A stretch of DNA of 64,000 nt from Pedobacter quisquiliarum (GTDB taxonomy: Bacteria > Bacteroidota > Bacteroidia > Sphingobacteriales > Sphingobacteriaceae), in the NCBI RefSeq assembly GCF_014642175.1, contig NZ_BMIL01000013.1:1-64000 (forward strand), given 5' to 3'. Under the pieces are notes generated by a model. It had not been told where the DNA came from. It searched no databases and was given only the letters and a program-made list of their open reading frames with translations. This document shows, piece by piece, positions 6,763 through 16,049 of this stretch. The stretch's first letter is position 1. The number at the start of each line of letters is the position of its first letter. The translations under genes and the position numbers were made by a program.

Positions 6763-7440
6763 ATGACTGCTCATCTAGATAATCCGATTTGGTCGGCCCT
6801 AACTTCAGACTGCAAACCGCTCGGTAACGGGACCCAGGTGGCCAAATGTTTTCTCCCGGATGTGGCACCATTCGGAGCAGTGCAGGAGGATACGTTTGAG
6901 AACTTCCAGGCGCTGTATGACCTTTGTGCTGCGGAACAAGTTGTGGTGCTGTTCTCACCAAAGGACCAGTTGGATCCTGCCCCATGGACGATGATCAATC
7001 AAGTGCCAGGCATTCAGATGGTGTTTGAAGGAGCTATTGTGCCGTCCGCGCTAGAAAACAGGACTGTACCCTTAAGGGAAAAGGACGTGCCGCAGATGCT
7101 GGCGCTGACGAGTCTTACACAGCCTGGCCCTTTCCTGCCGCGTACCATTGAATTCGGTGGGTACTATGGCATCTTCGAGGGGGAAATGCTTGTTGCAATG
7201 GGTGGTGAAAGGCTTCAGGGGGACTTGTCAACGGAAATCAGCGCAGTATGCACCCATCCTGATCATGCAGGTCGGGGATTTGCAAACGCAATTTTAACCC
7301 GTGTCATTGAGAACATCAAGCAGAAAGGCCGTTTGCCCTATCTGCATGTTCGTGCTGATAATACAAATGCGATAGCGCTTTATCTTAAGATGGGTTTTGT
7401 GCAGCGATCGGTCATGAACTTCTACATTCTTAAAAGGTAA
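6763..7440 (+). CDS. GNAT-family N-acetyltransferase (FR47-like)
   Basis: From the ATG at 6763 the protein has about 225 residues, with a GNAT fold in its C-terminal half. Visible parts are the EISAVCTHPDHAGRGFANAI acetyl-CoA binding segment (motif A; Q/RxxGxG/A is represented by HAGRGFA) and YLHVRADNTNAIALYLKMGF (motif B). The N-terminal half is an FR47-like non-catalytic GNAT lobe. It acetylates an unknown small molecule or amine. The start at 6763 is chosen because a perfect -7 promoter box lies just upstream. Confidence 0.85.
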   Translation: MTAHLDNPIWSALTSDCKPLGNGTQVAKCFLPDVAPFGAVQEDTFENFQALYDLCAAEQVVVLFSPKDQLDPAPWTMINQVPGIQMVFEGAIVPSALENRTVPLREKDVPQMLALTSLTQPGPFLPRTIEFGGYYGIFEGEMLVAMGGERLQGDLSTEISAVCTHPDHAGRGFANAILTRVIENIKQKGRLPYLHVRADNTNAIALYLKMGFVQRSVMNFYILKR

Positions 7441-7461
7441 TCCGCACCTGGTGTAAAATGA

Positions 7462-7505
7462 ACAGTTTCCACCTACTTGTAACTTGCAGGTGAAAACTGT
7501 CTTTT
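7462..7505. terminator. Hairpin between convergent GNAT and tonB genes
   Basis: ACAGTTTCCACCT (7462-7474) pairs with AGGTGAAAACTGT (7488-7500) and is followed by CTTTTC. Its position between convergent genes suggests a terminator serving at least the GNAT gene. Confidence 0.6.
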
Positions 7506-7509
7506 CATG

Positions 7510-8337
7510 CTAATTGGCTAGTGAAAAGCTGATTGGGATATTATACTTTACCCGCACCTGCTTGCCATTCTGCACGCCAGGTATCCAGTTTGGACTTGCT
7601 TTTAAAACGCGCACAGCTTCTTCATCTGTTCCGCTGCCAAGGCTTCTTAAAACCTTGATGTCTGTTAATGCGCCGTTCTTTTCCACGACAAAGGAGACGA
7701 AAACCTTTCCTTGAATGTTCTGCTCCGCAGCCATTAACGGGTATTTGATAGCGCTGTTCAGATACTTGTAGAACTTGTCCATCCCGCCCGGGAATACTGG
7801 CGCCACCTCCAGAATTGCAATGTCATATACCTGCGTATCGTCAACCACTGCTGTAGCGTCCTTTTTTGGCCCCTCACCGGCAGTTTCAACAATCACGATT
7901 TCCGCATCAGGAGAACCGGCAATAGTTTTCTGCCCCGGATCTGCGTTTTGAAGTTCTTTAATTTGCGGTGGTTCGACGTCTCTGACCATCGGATCTGGAA
8001 GCACTACAGGCGGTAAAAACTTCACCTGATCCTGCCTTGCAGCCGGCGGTTCATTAGCTGGTGGCGGCGGTGTTTCCGGATTTACAGCAGGGGGCGGCGC
8101 AACCACAACTTCTACCGGGTTGGTTGTTACCTCTACAGGTGTGGGTCCTTTGATTAAACTGATAATTCGTGGGCTGAGGAAGAGGAGAAGGAAGAATGTT
8201 CCGGCATAAAGCAGTGATTTGGAAGTGTTCGCATCACTTTCACGCCGCAGCGCATATGCTCCATAACTTTTGTTTTTCTGATCGAAGATCACGTCAAGCC
8301 ACGCTGCTCTGTGCAACTTAATTTTGGAACCAAACAT
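7510..8337 (-). CDS. Energy transducer TonB
   Basis: The 275-residue TonB-family protein has a short cytoplasmic N-terminus containing DQKNKSYGAYALRR, typical of Bacteroidetes TonB. One membrane helix spans about residues 40-57, followed by a Pro/Val-rich periplasmic linker (about 65-105). The C-terminal TonB domain (about 185-275) includes the AEQNIQGKVFVSFVVEKNG and TDEEAVRVLKASPNWIPG segments. It couples the proton motive force (through ExbB/D, not in this window) to outer-membrane receptors such as the two TonB-dependent receptors in this window. Which receptor it serves cannot be told. Confidence 0.92.
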   Translation of the reverse strand: MFGSKIKLHRAAWLDVIFDQKNKSYGAYALRRESDANTSKSLLYAGTFFLLLFLSPRIISLIKGPTPVEVTTNPVEVVVAPPPAVNPETPPPPANEPPAARQDQVKFLPPVVLPDPMVRDVEPPQIKELQNADPGQKTIAGSPDAEIVIVETAGEGPKKDATAVVDDTQVYDIAILEVAPVFPGGMDKFYKYLNSAIKYPLMAAEQNIQGKVFVSFVVEKNGALTDIKVLRSLGSGTDEEAVRVLKASPNWIPGVQNGKQVRVKYNIPISFSLAN

Positions 8338-8440
8338 AACATTAAGGATTAGGTAAATAGATTTATTTTAAATTGAGGATGTCTCGTATGGCGCTTTTCC
8401 ATAAAGAATCCACGAAAGAAAATAAACCAGTTAGCGGTCC

Positions 8441-9214
8441 TTAAAGTGAAGACATGCTGACGAAGCTCTTATCGGACTTCCCATCGTCATAGAAATACAG
8501 CACGAGGATTACAGGTGTAGGTGTATTTTGGTTCAGGCGGTCTGCTACATCGACACCCACCGCAGCTTGTTCAAGGCTTCTTAAAACTGCCTTTTGAAGG
8601 TTCCTGTTCTGGAACTTCTTCAGACTACTCACTTTGGTGATGGAAAGGTTGTTATTTACATCTACCTGGAAAACCGCAAACCGATTATTGTTCCTGTAGC
8701 CTTTAATCAGTTCTAGTCCTTGCGGCGATACATTCAGCCCTTCAGCATTTAGCTTTACGATCCGCTGCTTGTAAAAGAAATTCAGCACCTGCGCTTTCAT
8801 CTTCATTTCTTTCTTAAAGTTGCGGTCGGCATTCGGATATTCCGGGTCCGTAATTCTCCTGGTGAGATCAACACTACCTGAACAATAATGAAAGCTGAGT
8901 TTACCCTGAAACTCGTCTGCAAACACGATCCAGGTTGAATTTACTTTGGGCAAAAAAGCACAGGAACTATTAAGATTGCTATGAATCTTTATGGTGGATA
9001 GCCTGGGACCTTTATACACGTCGAGAATCTGAATATCTGCATCATGGTATTCTTCGTTAGTCGCGTCCGGCCGGATATCGAGCAGTCGGACTTTGGCGAC
9101 GAACCTGGCATTTTCAAAGTTCCTGGTGATGGTGGAAAAGGAACAGTCACACGCAAGCGCTGGGACTGAGAAAAGCATGAAAGCGGTGAGGAGGAGTGCG
9201 TTAATTTTAAACAT
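8441..9214 (-). CDS. Secreted Cys-containing protein, NTR/TIMP-like N-terminus
   Basis: The 257-residue protein has a signal peptide ending at ...VPALA, with the mature chain starting CDCSF. The first 120 residues (CDCSF start, ILDVYKGPRL segment, later Cys in SSCAFLPKV and FHYCSGS) resemble the netrin-like/TIMP-like fold found in Bacteroidetes exported proteins. The C-terminal half may hold a TonB-C-like repeat-free domain (LQKAVLRSLEQ...), but I do not recognise it with confidence. It lies next to tonB on the same strand, 103 bp upstream. The function is unknown. Confidence 0.7.
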   Translation of the reverse strand: MFKINALLLTAFMLFSVPALACDCSFSTITRNFENARFVAKVRLLDIRPDATNEEYHDADIQILDVYKGPRLSTIKIHSNLNSSCAFLPKVNSTWIVFADEFQGKLSFHYCSGSVDLTRRITDPEYPNADRNFKKEMKMKAQVLNFFYKQRIVKLNAEGLNVSPQGLELIKGYRNNNRFAVFQVDVNNNLSITKVSSLKKFQNRNLQKAVLRSLEQAAVGVDVADRLNQNTPTPVILVLYFYDDGKSDKSFVSMSSL

Positions 9215-9369
9215 ACATTGAATGTAGAAAAAAGTGCAATCTATTGCAAATCTGATCTATAACTTCATCCCATATGCTTATTCTGGATAAGAATCATTCC
9301 GACCAACAACTCTCGGATTTGTTTGTTAATATTGCTGAACCAGCGCCCTATTTATACCTTACCGCACCT

Positions 9370-12018
9370 ATGTCATATTTTGCCAAATCCATCCAAGACG
9401 TGCTCTCTGAATTGAATGTTGATCCTGCTAAAGGCCTTTCAACCGATGAACTTACGAAGCGGCAGCAGCAGTACGGGCCAAACAAACTGATTGGCAAAAA
9501 GCGTAAGAGCATCCTTCAATTGTTCGTCGCACAACTGCAGGACTGGTTGATTTACGTATTGTTTGTGGCCGTGGTTATTACCCTGTTTATGGGCGAATAC
9601 GTCGATGCAGTCATCATTCTGATCGTAATCATCCTGAATGCGGTACTTGGTGTGGTGCAGGAGATTAAAGCAGGAAACGCCATTGAAGCCTTGCAGAAAA
9701 TTGCCTCCCCAAAGGCGATTGTTAAACGAGATGGCAACATAAAAGAAGTGGATTCTGAGACGCTCGTCCCAGGAGATATTTTAGTGCTGGATACCGGCCG
9801 ATTTATCGCTGCAGATATCCGGTTGATTGAATCGGCGAATCTGCAAGTGGAAGAATCTTCCCTGACCGGGGAATCTGTTCCCTCTAGCAAAGAGGCCGAT
9901 GAAGTGCATGATGAAGATACCTCCCTGGGTGACCGGAACAATTCAGCCTTCATGTCTACCCTGGTCACGTATGGCCGTGGGATAGGGGTCGTTACTGCGA
10001 CAAGCATGGAAACGGAAGTCGGCAAAATTGCCAACATCATCGGCAATGAGCAGGAATCTAAAACACCACTTGAAGAAAGGCTGGACAAGCTTGGGAAGAC
10101 CCTGGGTTTGTTGGCGATTGGCATCTGTGTGTTCATCTTCATCGTGGCCTGGTTTCAAGGGCGCGAGTTGCTGGAGATGTTCCTAACGTCAGTTTCTCTG
10201 GCTGTAGCTTCAATCCCGGAGGGCCTTGCGGCCATCGTGGCTGTGGTGCTTTCCATCGGCGTCACCAGCATGTCTAAGCGCAATGCCATCATCAGGCAGT
10301 TGCCGGCAGTAGAAACCCTGGGCTCTGTGAACGTTATCTGCTCCGATAAAACGGGCACGCTCACGCAGAACAAAATGACCGTCACCAGAAGCTTTACCCT
10401 TGATGGAGAGCAGGAAATTTCCGGGGAGCAGGAGGGTACGCCCGACACGCAGCTGCTCGCAAAAGCTATGGTTCTCTGCTCAGACGCAACCTATGAAAAT
10501 GAGGAAGGCACCGGAGACCCTACGGAAATCGCACTCCTCATATATGCCGATAACCTGAATGTAAGTCGGCAAGCCCTGGCCAAAGAAAACAAGCGGATTG
10601 GGGAATTTGCATTTGATTCCGACCGTAAGCTGATGTCGACCCTGATTGAGTCAGACGGAAACTTCCATGTTTATACAAAAGGAGCCATAGATAACCTGCT
10701 AGACAAATGTACCCACGTACTTGAACACGGAAAGGAAGAACCCATCACAGATGCACATAAAAAGACCTTCCTGAATGCAGCAGACCAGATGTCTGACCTT
10801 GCCCTGCGTACCCTGGGTGTCGCTTATAAACAGGTAAATGGCCCTTTGCCGGCGGATGAAATGGAACAGGATCTGGTGCTGATCGGCATGGTCGGCATGA
10901 TCGATCCACCACGACCTGAAGTCATAGAATCTGTAAAGCGCGCGAAAGCGGCAGGCATCACCTGCGTCATGATCACTGGCGATCATAAGAATACCGCTTT
11001 CGCCATTGCACGTGAACTCGGCATTGCCGATGATATGAAACAAGCACTGACCAGTCAGGAATTAAATGCCATGGCTGAAGCAGATTTCATCGCCAACGTT
11101 GAACAATATCATGTCTTTGCAAGGGTATCGCCAGAGGATAAGGTGCGTATTGTGCGTGCGCTGAAATCCCATGGTAACATCGTATCAATGACCGGCGATG
11201 GCGTGAATGATGCCCCTTCACTCAATGCCGCTGATATTGGTGTCGCCATGGGCATCACCGGGACAGATGTTGCCAAAGGCGCGGCAGACATGATCCTTAC
11301 GGATGATAACTTTTCTACCATTGTGGTCGCCATTGAACAAGGGCGTAACATCTACAACAACATCAAGAAGTCTGTGATCTTTCTCCTGACCTGTAACCTG
11401 GGTGAGGTTATCACGATGTTCGTAACACTCAGCATTGGCTGGGAAGTGCCACTCGTGGCCACGCAGCTGTTGTGGATTAACCTGATCACCGACTCGCTGC
11501 CAGCTGTGGCTTTGGGTATGGATCCCGGTGATCCGGATGTGATGAAGGAAAAGCCCCGTGGCAAAAACGAAAGCTTCTTCGCTGGTGGCAGTGGCTGGAA
11601 CGTGCTTGTAGGTGGTTTGCTGATCGGGATGCTTACGGTAATTGCCTTTTGGTACGGCTATTACGAACATGGGGTAAGTCCTTTTGATCACAGCGTAGAT
11701 GCCGCCGTTGTGGAATACGCAAGGACTATGGCCTTTATGGTGCTTGTAGCCAGCCAGCTTTTCTACTCCCTGGCCATTAGAAATCATGTGAAATCAATCT
11801 TCAGCATCGGGCTGTTCAGCAACAGGTACCTTGCCAGCGCGATTGTACTTGGTTTAGCATTGCAATTATTGGTGATTGGCATTCCTTTCATGCAGGATGC
11901 ATTTGGATTACAGATGCTGGATCTCAAAGGTTGGGTGATGGTTATTGCACTCGGACTAGTGCCCTTGTTCTTAAGTGAGTTTCTGAAGATCTTCCGTAGG
12001 AAACATCAGCCAGCCTAG
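9370..12018 (+). CDS. Calcium-transporting P-type ATPase (SERCA/PMCA type)
   Basis: From the ATG at 9370 the protein has 882 residues, normal for bacterial P2-type ATPases. It has the N-terminal cation-ATPase domain, the TGES actuator loop (SSLTGESVP), and the phosphorylation motif DKTGTLTQNKM with Asp326. The hinge TGDGVNDAPSL and the TM4 PEGLAA motif are also present. TM5 NLGEV and TM6 NLITDSLPA carry the Asn/Glu and Asn/Thr/Asp that bind Ca2+ in SERCA, so Ca2+ export is the best guess; Mn2+ is possible. An in-frame ATG at 9274 exists, but the 32 extra residues do not look like the family. It is probably a single-gene unit. Confidence 0.92.
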   Translation: MSYFAKSIQDVLSELNVDPAKGLSTDELTKRQQQYGPNKLIGKKRKSILQLFVAQLQDWLIYVLFVAVVITLFMGEYVDAVIILIVIILNAVLGVVQEIKAGNAIEALQKIASPKAIVKRDGNIKEVDSETLVPGDILVLDTGRFIAADIRLIESANLQVEESSLTGESVPSSKEADEVHDEDTSLGDRNNSAFMSTLVTYGRGIGVVTATSMETEVGKIANIIGNEQESKTPLEERLDKLGKTLGLLAIGICVFIFIVAWFQGRELLEMFLTSVSLAVASIPEGLAAIVAVVLSIGVTSMSKRNAIIRQLPAVETLGSVNVICSDKTGTLTQNKMTVTRSFTLDGEQEISGEQEGTPDTQLLAKAMVLCSDATYENEEGTGDPTEIALLIYADNLNVSRQALAKENKRIGEFAFDSDRKLMSTLIESDGNFHVYTKGAIDNLLDKCTHVLEHGKEEPITDAHKKTFLNAADQMSDLALRTLGVAYKQVNGPLPADEMEQDLVLIGMVGMIDPPRPEVIESVKRAKAAGITCVMITGDHKNTAFAIARELGIADDMKQALTSQELNAMAEADFIANVEQYHVFARVSPEDKVRIVRALKSHGNIVSMTGDGVNDAPSLNAADIGVAMGITGTDVAKGAADMILTDDNFSTIVVAIEQGRNIYNNIKKSVIFLLTCNLGEVITMFVTLSIGWEVPLVATQLLWINLITDSLPAVALGMDPGDPDVMKEKPRGKNESFFAGGSGWNVLVGGLLIGMLTVIAFWYGYYEHGVSPFDHSVDAAVVEYARTMAFMVLVASQLFYSLAIRNHVKSIFSIGLFSNRYLASAIVLGLALQLLVIGIPFMQDAFGLQMLDLKGWVMVIALGLVPLFLSEFLKIFRRKHQPA

Positions 12019-12085
12019 CACAAAAAAATAAGTCTATTTGCACCCAAACGCCACTGCTTGCGTATATATCATCTAAAACGACACT

Positions 12086-13537
12086 GTGAAAATACTCCTG
12101 ACCGGCGTAACCGGCTACATTGCCCAACGATTATTACCTGTGCTGCTGGAACAGGGCCATGAAGTGGTTGCCTGCGTGCGGGACAAACACCGCTTCAATT
12201 CTGTTTATGAAACTTCCAGGCTCCAGATTATAGAAGTAGATTTCCTTAAAGAAGAGACTTTACAGCACATTCCCAAAGATATTGATGCTGCTTATTACCT
12301 GATCCACTCGATGTCTACACAGGCTGCGGATTTCGCTGAAATGGAAAAGATCTGCGCGACAAACTTCAAGGTTGGCCTGGAGAAAACAGCAGTGAAACAG
12401 GTCATTTACCTCAGCGGCATTGTTAACGATACCGGGTTATCGAAACACCTGAGCTCCCGCAAGAATGTCGAAGATGTGTTGGGTGAGGGGAGCTTTGCTT
12501 TAACGACACTGCGCGCGGGCATCATTGTTGGTTCTGGTAGTGCCTCTTTTGAAATCATCCGTGACCTGGTTGAAAAGTTGCCCATCATGATCACTCCGAA
12601 ATGGCTTAAAACCAAGTGCCAGCCCATCGGTATCCGCAACGTGGTAGAGTTCTTATGTGGGGTGCTGGGCCGTTCAGATACCTACAATCAATCTTATGAT
12701 ATCGGTGGAACGGAAATCCTGACCTATAAAGAAATGCTTTTACGCTTCGCGAAGATCAGAGGTTTAAAGCGGAGCATCTTTATTGTCCCAGTCATGACGC
12801 CGCGGTTGTCTTCCTATTGGCTTTACTTTGTTACCTCCACCTCATATGTACTCGCAAAGAACCTGGTGAACAGCATGAAAGTGGAGGTTATCTGCACACC
12901 TAACAACCTGGCAGAACGCCTCGGGATTCAGTTGTTGGATTACGATACCTCGATCAAACTTGCATTCGACAAGATTGAACAAAACCAGGTGCTTTCCAGC
13001 TGGAAAGACGCGCAAACCAGCGATTTGTTCAAGAACAGCCTCACGCATTACCTGGATGTTCCGGTTAATGGCTGTTTCAAAGATGTGCGGGTTCGGCAGG
13101 CTGAAGATCCAGCGCTGGCATTGCAACGGATCTGGTCTATTGGCGGGAAAACAGGCTGGTACTACGGTCGCTTTCTCTGGCAGATCCGCGGGATCATGGA
13201 TCAAATGGTTGGTGGTGTAGGCATGCGGCGGGGCCGGAAGAGTGACTCGGAAATCTTTGCCGGAGATGCGCTGGACTTCTGGCGCGTACTCATCGCCAAT
13301 AAACAGGAAAGGAGGCTCCTGCTGTATGCAGAGATGAAACTGCCCGGCGAAGCATGGCTGGAGTTCCGGATGGATGATCAGGATGTGCTTACGCAAACCG
13401 CAACTTTCAGACCTTTAGGTTTGTTCGGCCGCATTTACTGGTATTCCGTACTGCCATTTCATGGTTTTATTTTCAGGGGGATGATCGACAACATTGTTAG
13501 GCCTGCAAAGCCGATTGTAAGGAAATCATCCATTTAA
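12086..13537 (+). CDS. NAD(P)-binding SDR-like protein with DUF2867
   Basis: The 483-residue protein begins with a GTG codon and an extended-SDR Rossmann motif (LLTGVTGYIAQRLLP). The last Gly of the usual TGxxGxxG is replaced by Ala. An NmrA/epimerase-like domain occupies residues 1-300, and a DUF2867 domain follows to the end, with a membrane-like segment near residue 245. Related proteins are annotated as SDR oxidoreductases of unknown substrate. It lies just before the sensor kinase gene, 33 bp apart, and may be co-transcribed with it. Confidence 0.82.
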   Translation: MKILLTGVTGYIAQRLLPVLLEQGHEVVACVRDKHRFNSVYETSRLQIIEVDFLKEETLQHIPKDIDAAYYLIHSMSTQAADFAEMEKICATNFKVGLEKTAVKQVIYLSGIVNDTGLSKHLSSRKNVEDVLGEGSFALTTLRAGIIVGSGSASFEIIRDLVEKLPIMITPKWLKTKCQPIGIRNVVEFLCGVLGRSDTYNQSYDIGGTEILTYKEMLLRFAKIRGLKRSIFIVPVMTPRLSSYWLYFVTSTSYVLAKNLVNSMKVEVICTPNNLAERLGIQLLDYDTSIKLAFDKIEQNQVLSSWKDAQTSDLFKNSLTHYLDVPVNGCFKDVRVRQAEDPALALQRIWSIGGKTGWYYGRFLWQIRGIMDQMVGGVGMRRGRKSDSEIFAGDALDFWRVLIANKQERRLLLYAEMKLPGEAWLEFRMDDQDVLTQTATFRPLGLFGRIYWYSVLPFHGFIFRGMIDNIVRPAKPIVRKSSI

Positions 13538-13570
13538 AATCTTTATATTCGGCGCATCATTACGCCGCCA

Positions 13571-15946
13571 ATGTTTCTCGGACGACTGACTTATCGCTTT
13601 ACACTGCTCTTATCATGTTTGATATTGTTTCTCTGCGCTCCTGCATCAGCTGAAACACCCACCCCTCAAGCTCAAAATGGGATCCTTGATCTTCGCAAAC
13701 ATAACATTACAGAAAACATAACCTTAAATGGTGAATGGTTGTTTTACTGGAACCAGCTCCTGGAATCTCCAGCACAGATCAATCAAGCAGGGCTGAAAGT
13801 TCCAGTCCCGAAGATCTGGACAAAATACGATATCAATGGAAAGTCCTACCCTTCAGCAGGCTTTGCAACCTATCAACTCACCGTTTTACTGCCGAAAAAT
13901 GCAGGATTACTGCGCATTAGTATGCCTGAGGTGTACACATCTTATAAATTGATTATTAATGGCCAGGTGGTATCAACCAATGGCAGGGTAGGGAAGACGG
14001 CCACCGATTCGGAGCCGCAGTGGCAAAACAAAGATGTTGATCTTCAACTCGGCGCGGATACGTTGAATATGCTGCTTCAGATATCAAACTTCACGCACAG
14101 CAAAGCAGGTATTGCCAAGCCCATTTTTATAGGTCCCAAGGAATTCGCCAAGCTGGACCGTAAGCGTACAGAGGCTTTCGACTTACTCTTAAGTGGCTGC
14201 TTGTTCATGGGGGGATTGTTTTTCCTGGGCCTCTACCTTTACGGTAATCGTGATAAAGCCATCCTGCTGTTCGCCCTTTTCGCAGTGGTATACAGCTACC
14301 GCATGATTGGTGCCGACAATTATGTGCTCCATAGCCTTTTCCCTGATATCAACTGGTACTTTGCCATCCGTATCGAATATGTAAGCTTGTTTGCGGCCAT
14401 CGGCCTTTTTGGCTTGTATAGCCGCTTTCTCTATCCTGAGGATATTAACAAATACGTGGTGTATGCGATAGGCACCATTTGCTTTGGCTTCGCCGCAGTG
14501 GCCCTGGTAACGCCGCCAATGTTCTTCAGTAGTCTGATCAACCCTTTTCTGGTTGTCACGGTATTTTGCCTGTTATACGTGCCCTACCTCTATATTCATG
14601 CTTGTCTTAAAAAACGGCAGGGCTCCGTCTATGCGCTTGCAAGTGCATTTGCCCTGATGTCCGTGTTTACGATTTCATTGCTCCATTACTGCGGATTGAT
14701 CCCACAATTACAACTCCTGAGCTTTTTCGGCTACATCGCCTTTTTCTTCCTGCAATCATTGGTGCTCTCGCACCGTGTTTCTTTCGTCCTAAAACAAGCG
14801 GGTGACCAGGCAGCAGAAGGATTGGTGGCCAAATCGGAATTCCTCAGCACCATGAGTCATGAGATCCGCACACCGCTGAACTCTGTTATCGGTATGAGTC
14901 ACCTGATGCTTAAAAATGACCCCCGACCAGATCAAACAAAGCTTCTGGACGTGATCATTTTTTCCGCGAACAACTTGCTCAATATTGTGAATGATATTCT
15001 CGATTACAGCAAGATAGAAGCTGGCAAGATCACCTTCGAGGAAATTGAAATGGACATCCCGGCCTTGGCAAACAACCTGGTGACCAGTCTGGACAGTGCT
15101 GCGCAGGATAAAGGCATTACGCTAACCTTACATCTGGATGAATCCCTTAACTACCGCGTAATCGGCGATCCAACCCGTGTATTTCAGGTGATCAGTAATC
15201 TGGTGCACAATGCCATCAAGTTCACGGCGGAAGGCGGGGTATCCCTGCACATCAATGTTACGGATGTTGATGATGAAAATGTAACCATCCTGTTCCAGGT
15301 AAAAGATACGGGGATTGGCATATCTCCAGAAAACCAGCTTCGCATTTTCGAGCGCTTTACACAGGCGGATTCTTCCACGGTGAGGAGTTTCGGTGGTACT
15401 GGGCTTGGCCTGGCCATCACCAAAAGAATTCTGGAGCTGCGAAACTCCACCCTGCAGGTTAAGAGTCAACCCGGAGAGGGATCGAACTTTTTCTTCTATC
15501 ATGTTTTCAAGAAGACAAGTATCCTGATTAAGCCGAAGAAGACAGAAGATTTCAAAGTGAGTGACAACAAGCCATTCTCCGGATTGGAAATCTTGCTGGT
15601 AGAGGATAACCCCATGAACGTCATGGTTGCAGAATCCTTCCTTAAACGTTGGGGGGCAACGGTGGACGTCGCCGTAGACGGGGGTGACGCACTGGAGAAG
15701 GTAGACACAGCACGGCATAAGCTCATATTGATGGACTTGCACATGCCCGTTATGGATGGCTATACTTCCTCTATTGCCATGCGGGCGAAAGGCATAAAGA
15801 TTCCGATTGTAGCGTTAACAGCAACCTTGCCTTCGGAAATTGAAACCAAACTGGCAGAAACAGGCATTGATGATATTCTGGTGAAGCCCTTTTTGCCAGA
15901 TGAGTTGTTCCGCAAGGTTTACCACCATATTATCCAGGAGAATTAA
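13571..15946 (+). CDS. 7TMR-DISM hybrid histidine kinase with receiver
   Basis: The 791-residue membrane sensor has a signal peptide (about 1-27), a periplasmic jelly-roll 7TMR-DISM extracellular domain (about 35-190), and seven membrane helices (about 205-405). A HisKA domain with MSHEIRTPLN (His430) follows, then a HATPase domain with N, G1 (DTGIGI) and G2 (GGTGLGLAI) boxes, and a C-terminal receiver with LVEDN and LILMDLHMP (Asp722). There is no DNA-binding output, so phosphate must go to another protein or stay within the receiver. The extracellular module typically senses small sugar-like ligands, which would suit the GH95 gene that follows, but this is inference. Confidence 0.92.
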   Translation: MFLGRLTYRFTLLLSCLILFLCAPASAETPTPQAQNGILDLRKHNITENITLNGEWLFYWNQLLESPAQINQAGLKVPVPKIWTKYDINGKSYPSAGFATYQLTVLLPKNAGLLRISMPEVYTSYKLIINGQVVSTNGRVGKTATDSEPQWQNKDVDLQLGADTLNMLLQISNFTHSKAGIAKPIFIGPKEFAKLDRKRTEAFDLLLSGCLFMGGLFFLGLYLYGNRDKAILLFALFAVVYSYRMIGADNYVLHSLFPDINWYFAIRIEYVSLFAAIGLFGLYSRFLYPEDINKYVVYAIGTICFGFAAVALVTPPMFFSSLINPFLVVTVFCLLYVPYLYIHACLKKRQGSVYALASAFALMSVFTISLLHYCGLIPQLQLLSFFGYIAFFFLQSLVLSHRVSFVLKQAGDQAAEGLVAKSEFLSTMSHEIRTPLNSVIGMSHLMLKNDPRPDQTKLLDVIIFSANNLLNIVNDILDYSKIEAGKITFEEIEMDIPALANNLVTSLDSAAQDKGITLTLHLDESLNYRVIGDPTRVFQVISNLVHNAIKFTAEGGVSLHINVTDVDDENVTILFQVKDTGIGISPENQLRIFERFTQADSSTVRSFGGTGLGLAITKRILELRNSTLQVKSQPGEGSNFFFYHVFKKTSILIKPKKTEDFKVSDNKPFSGLEILLVEDNPMNVMVAESFLKRWGATVDVAVDGGDALEKVDTARHKLILMDLHMPVMDGYTSSIAMRAKGIKIPIVALTATLPSEIETKLAETGIDDILVKPFLPDELFRKVYHHIIQEN

Positions 15947-15960
15947 GTAACGGTTTACAT

Positions 15961-15982
15961 TTGAGTACCTTCAAGTACTCAA
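15961..15982. promoter_or_regulatory. Inverted repeat TTGAGTAC-N6-GTACTCAA upstream of GH95
   Basis: A perfect 8-bp inverted repeat with spacer CTTCAA lies 15 bp upstream of the -33 TTTG of the next gene. It lacks a U-tract, so an operator is more likely than a terminator. The binding factor is unknown. Confidence 0.5.
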
Positions 15983-15996
15983 CGGAATACCTTGCA

Positions 15997-16026
15997 TTTG
16001 GTTAATGCTTGATATTTTTACCTTTG
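15997..16026 (+). promoter_or_regulatory. Bacteroidetes promoter of the GH95-like gene
   Basis: A -33 TTTG (15997-16000) and -7 TACCTTTG (16019-16026) are separated by 18 bp. Transcription would begin near 16033, past the first in-frame ATG (16005). The translation start is therefore the ATG at 16050, which also gives a clean signal peptide. Confidence 0.65.
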
Positions 16027-16049
16027 ATACTTTAAGCCAGGTACCTGAT

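Noticed and set aside
9552..11787. Several minus-strand frames of 70-196 residues inside the P-type ATPase gene
   Set aside because: They are shadows of a clearly coding gene and lack any recognisable motif.
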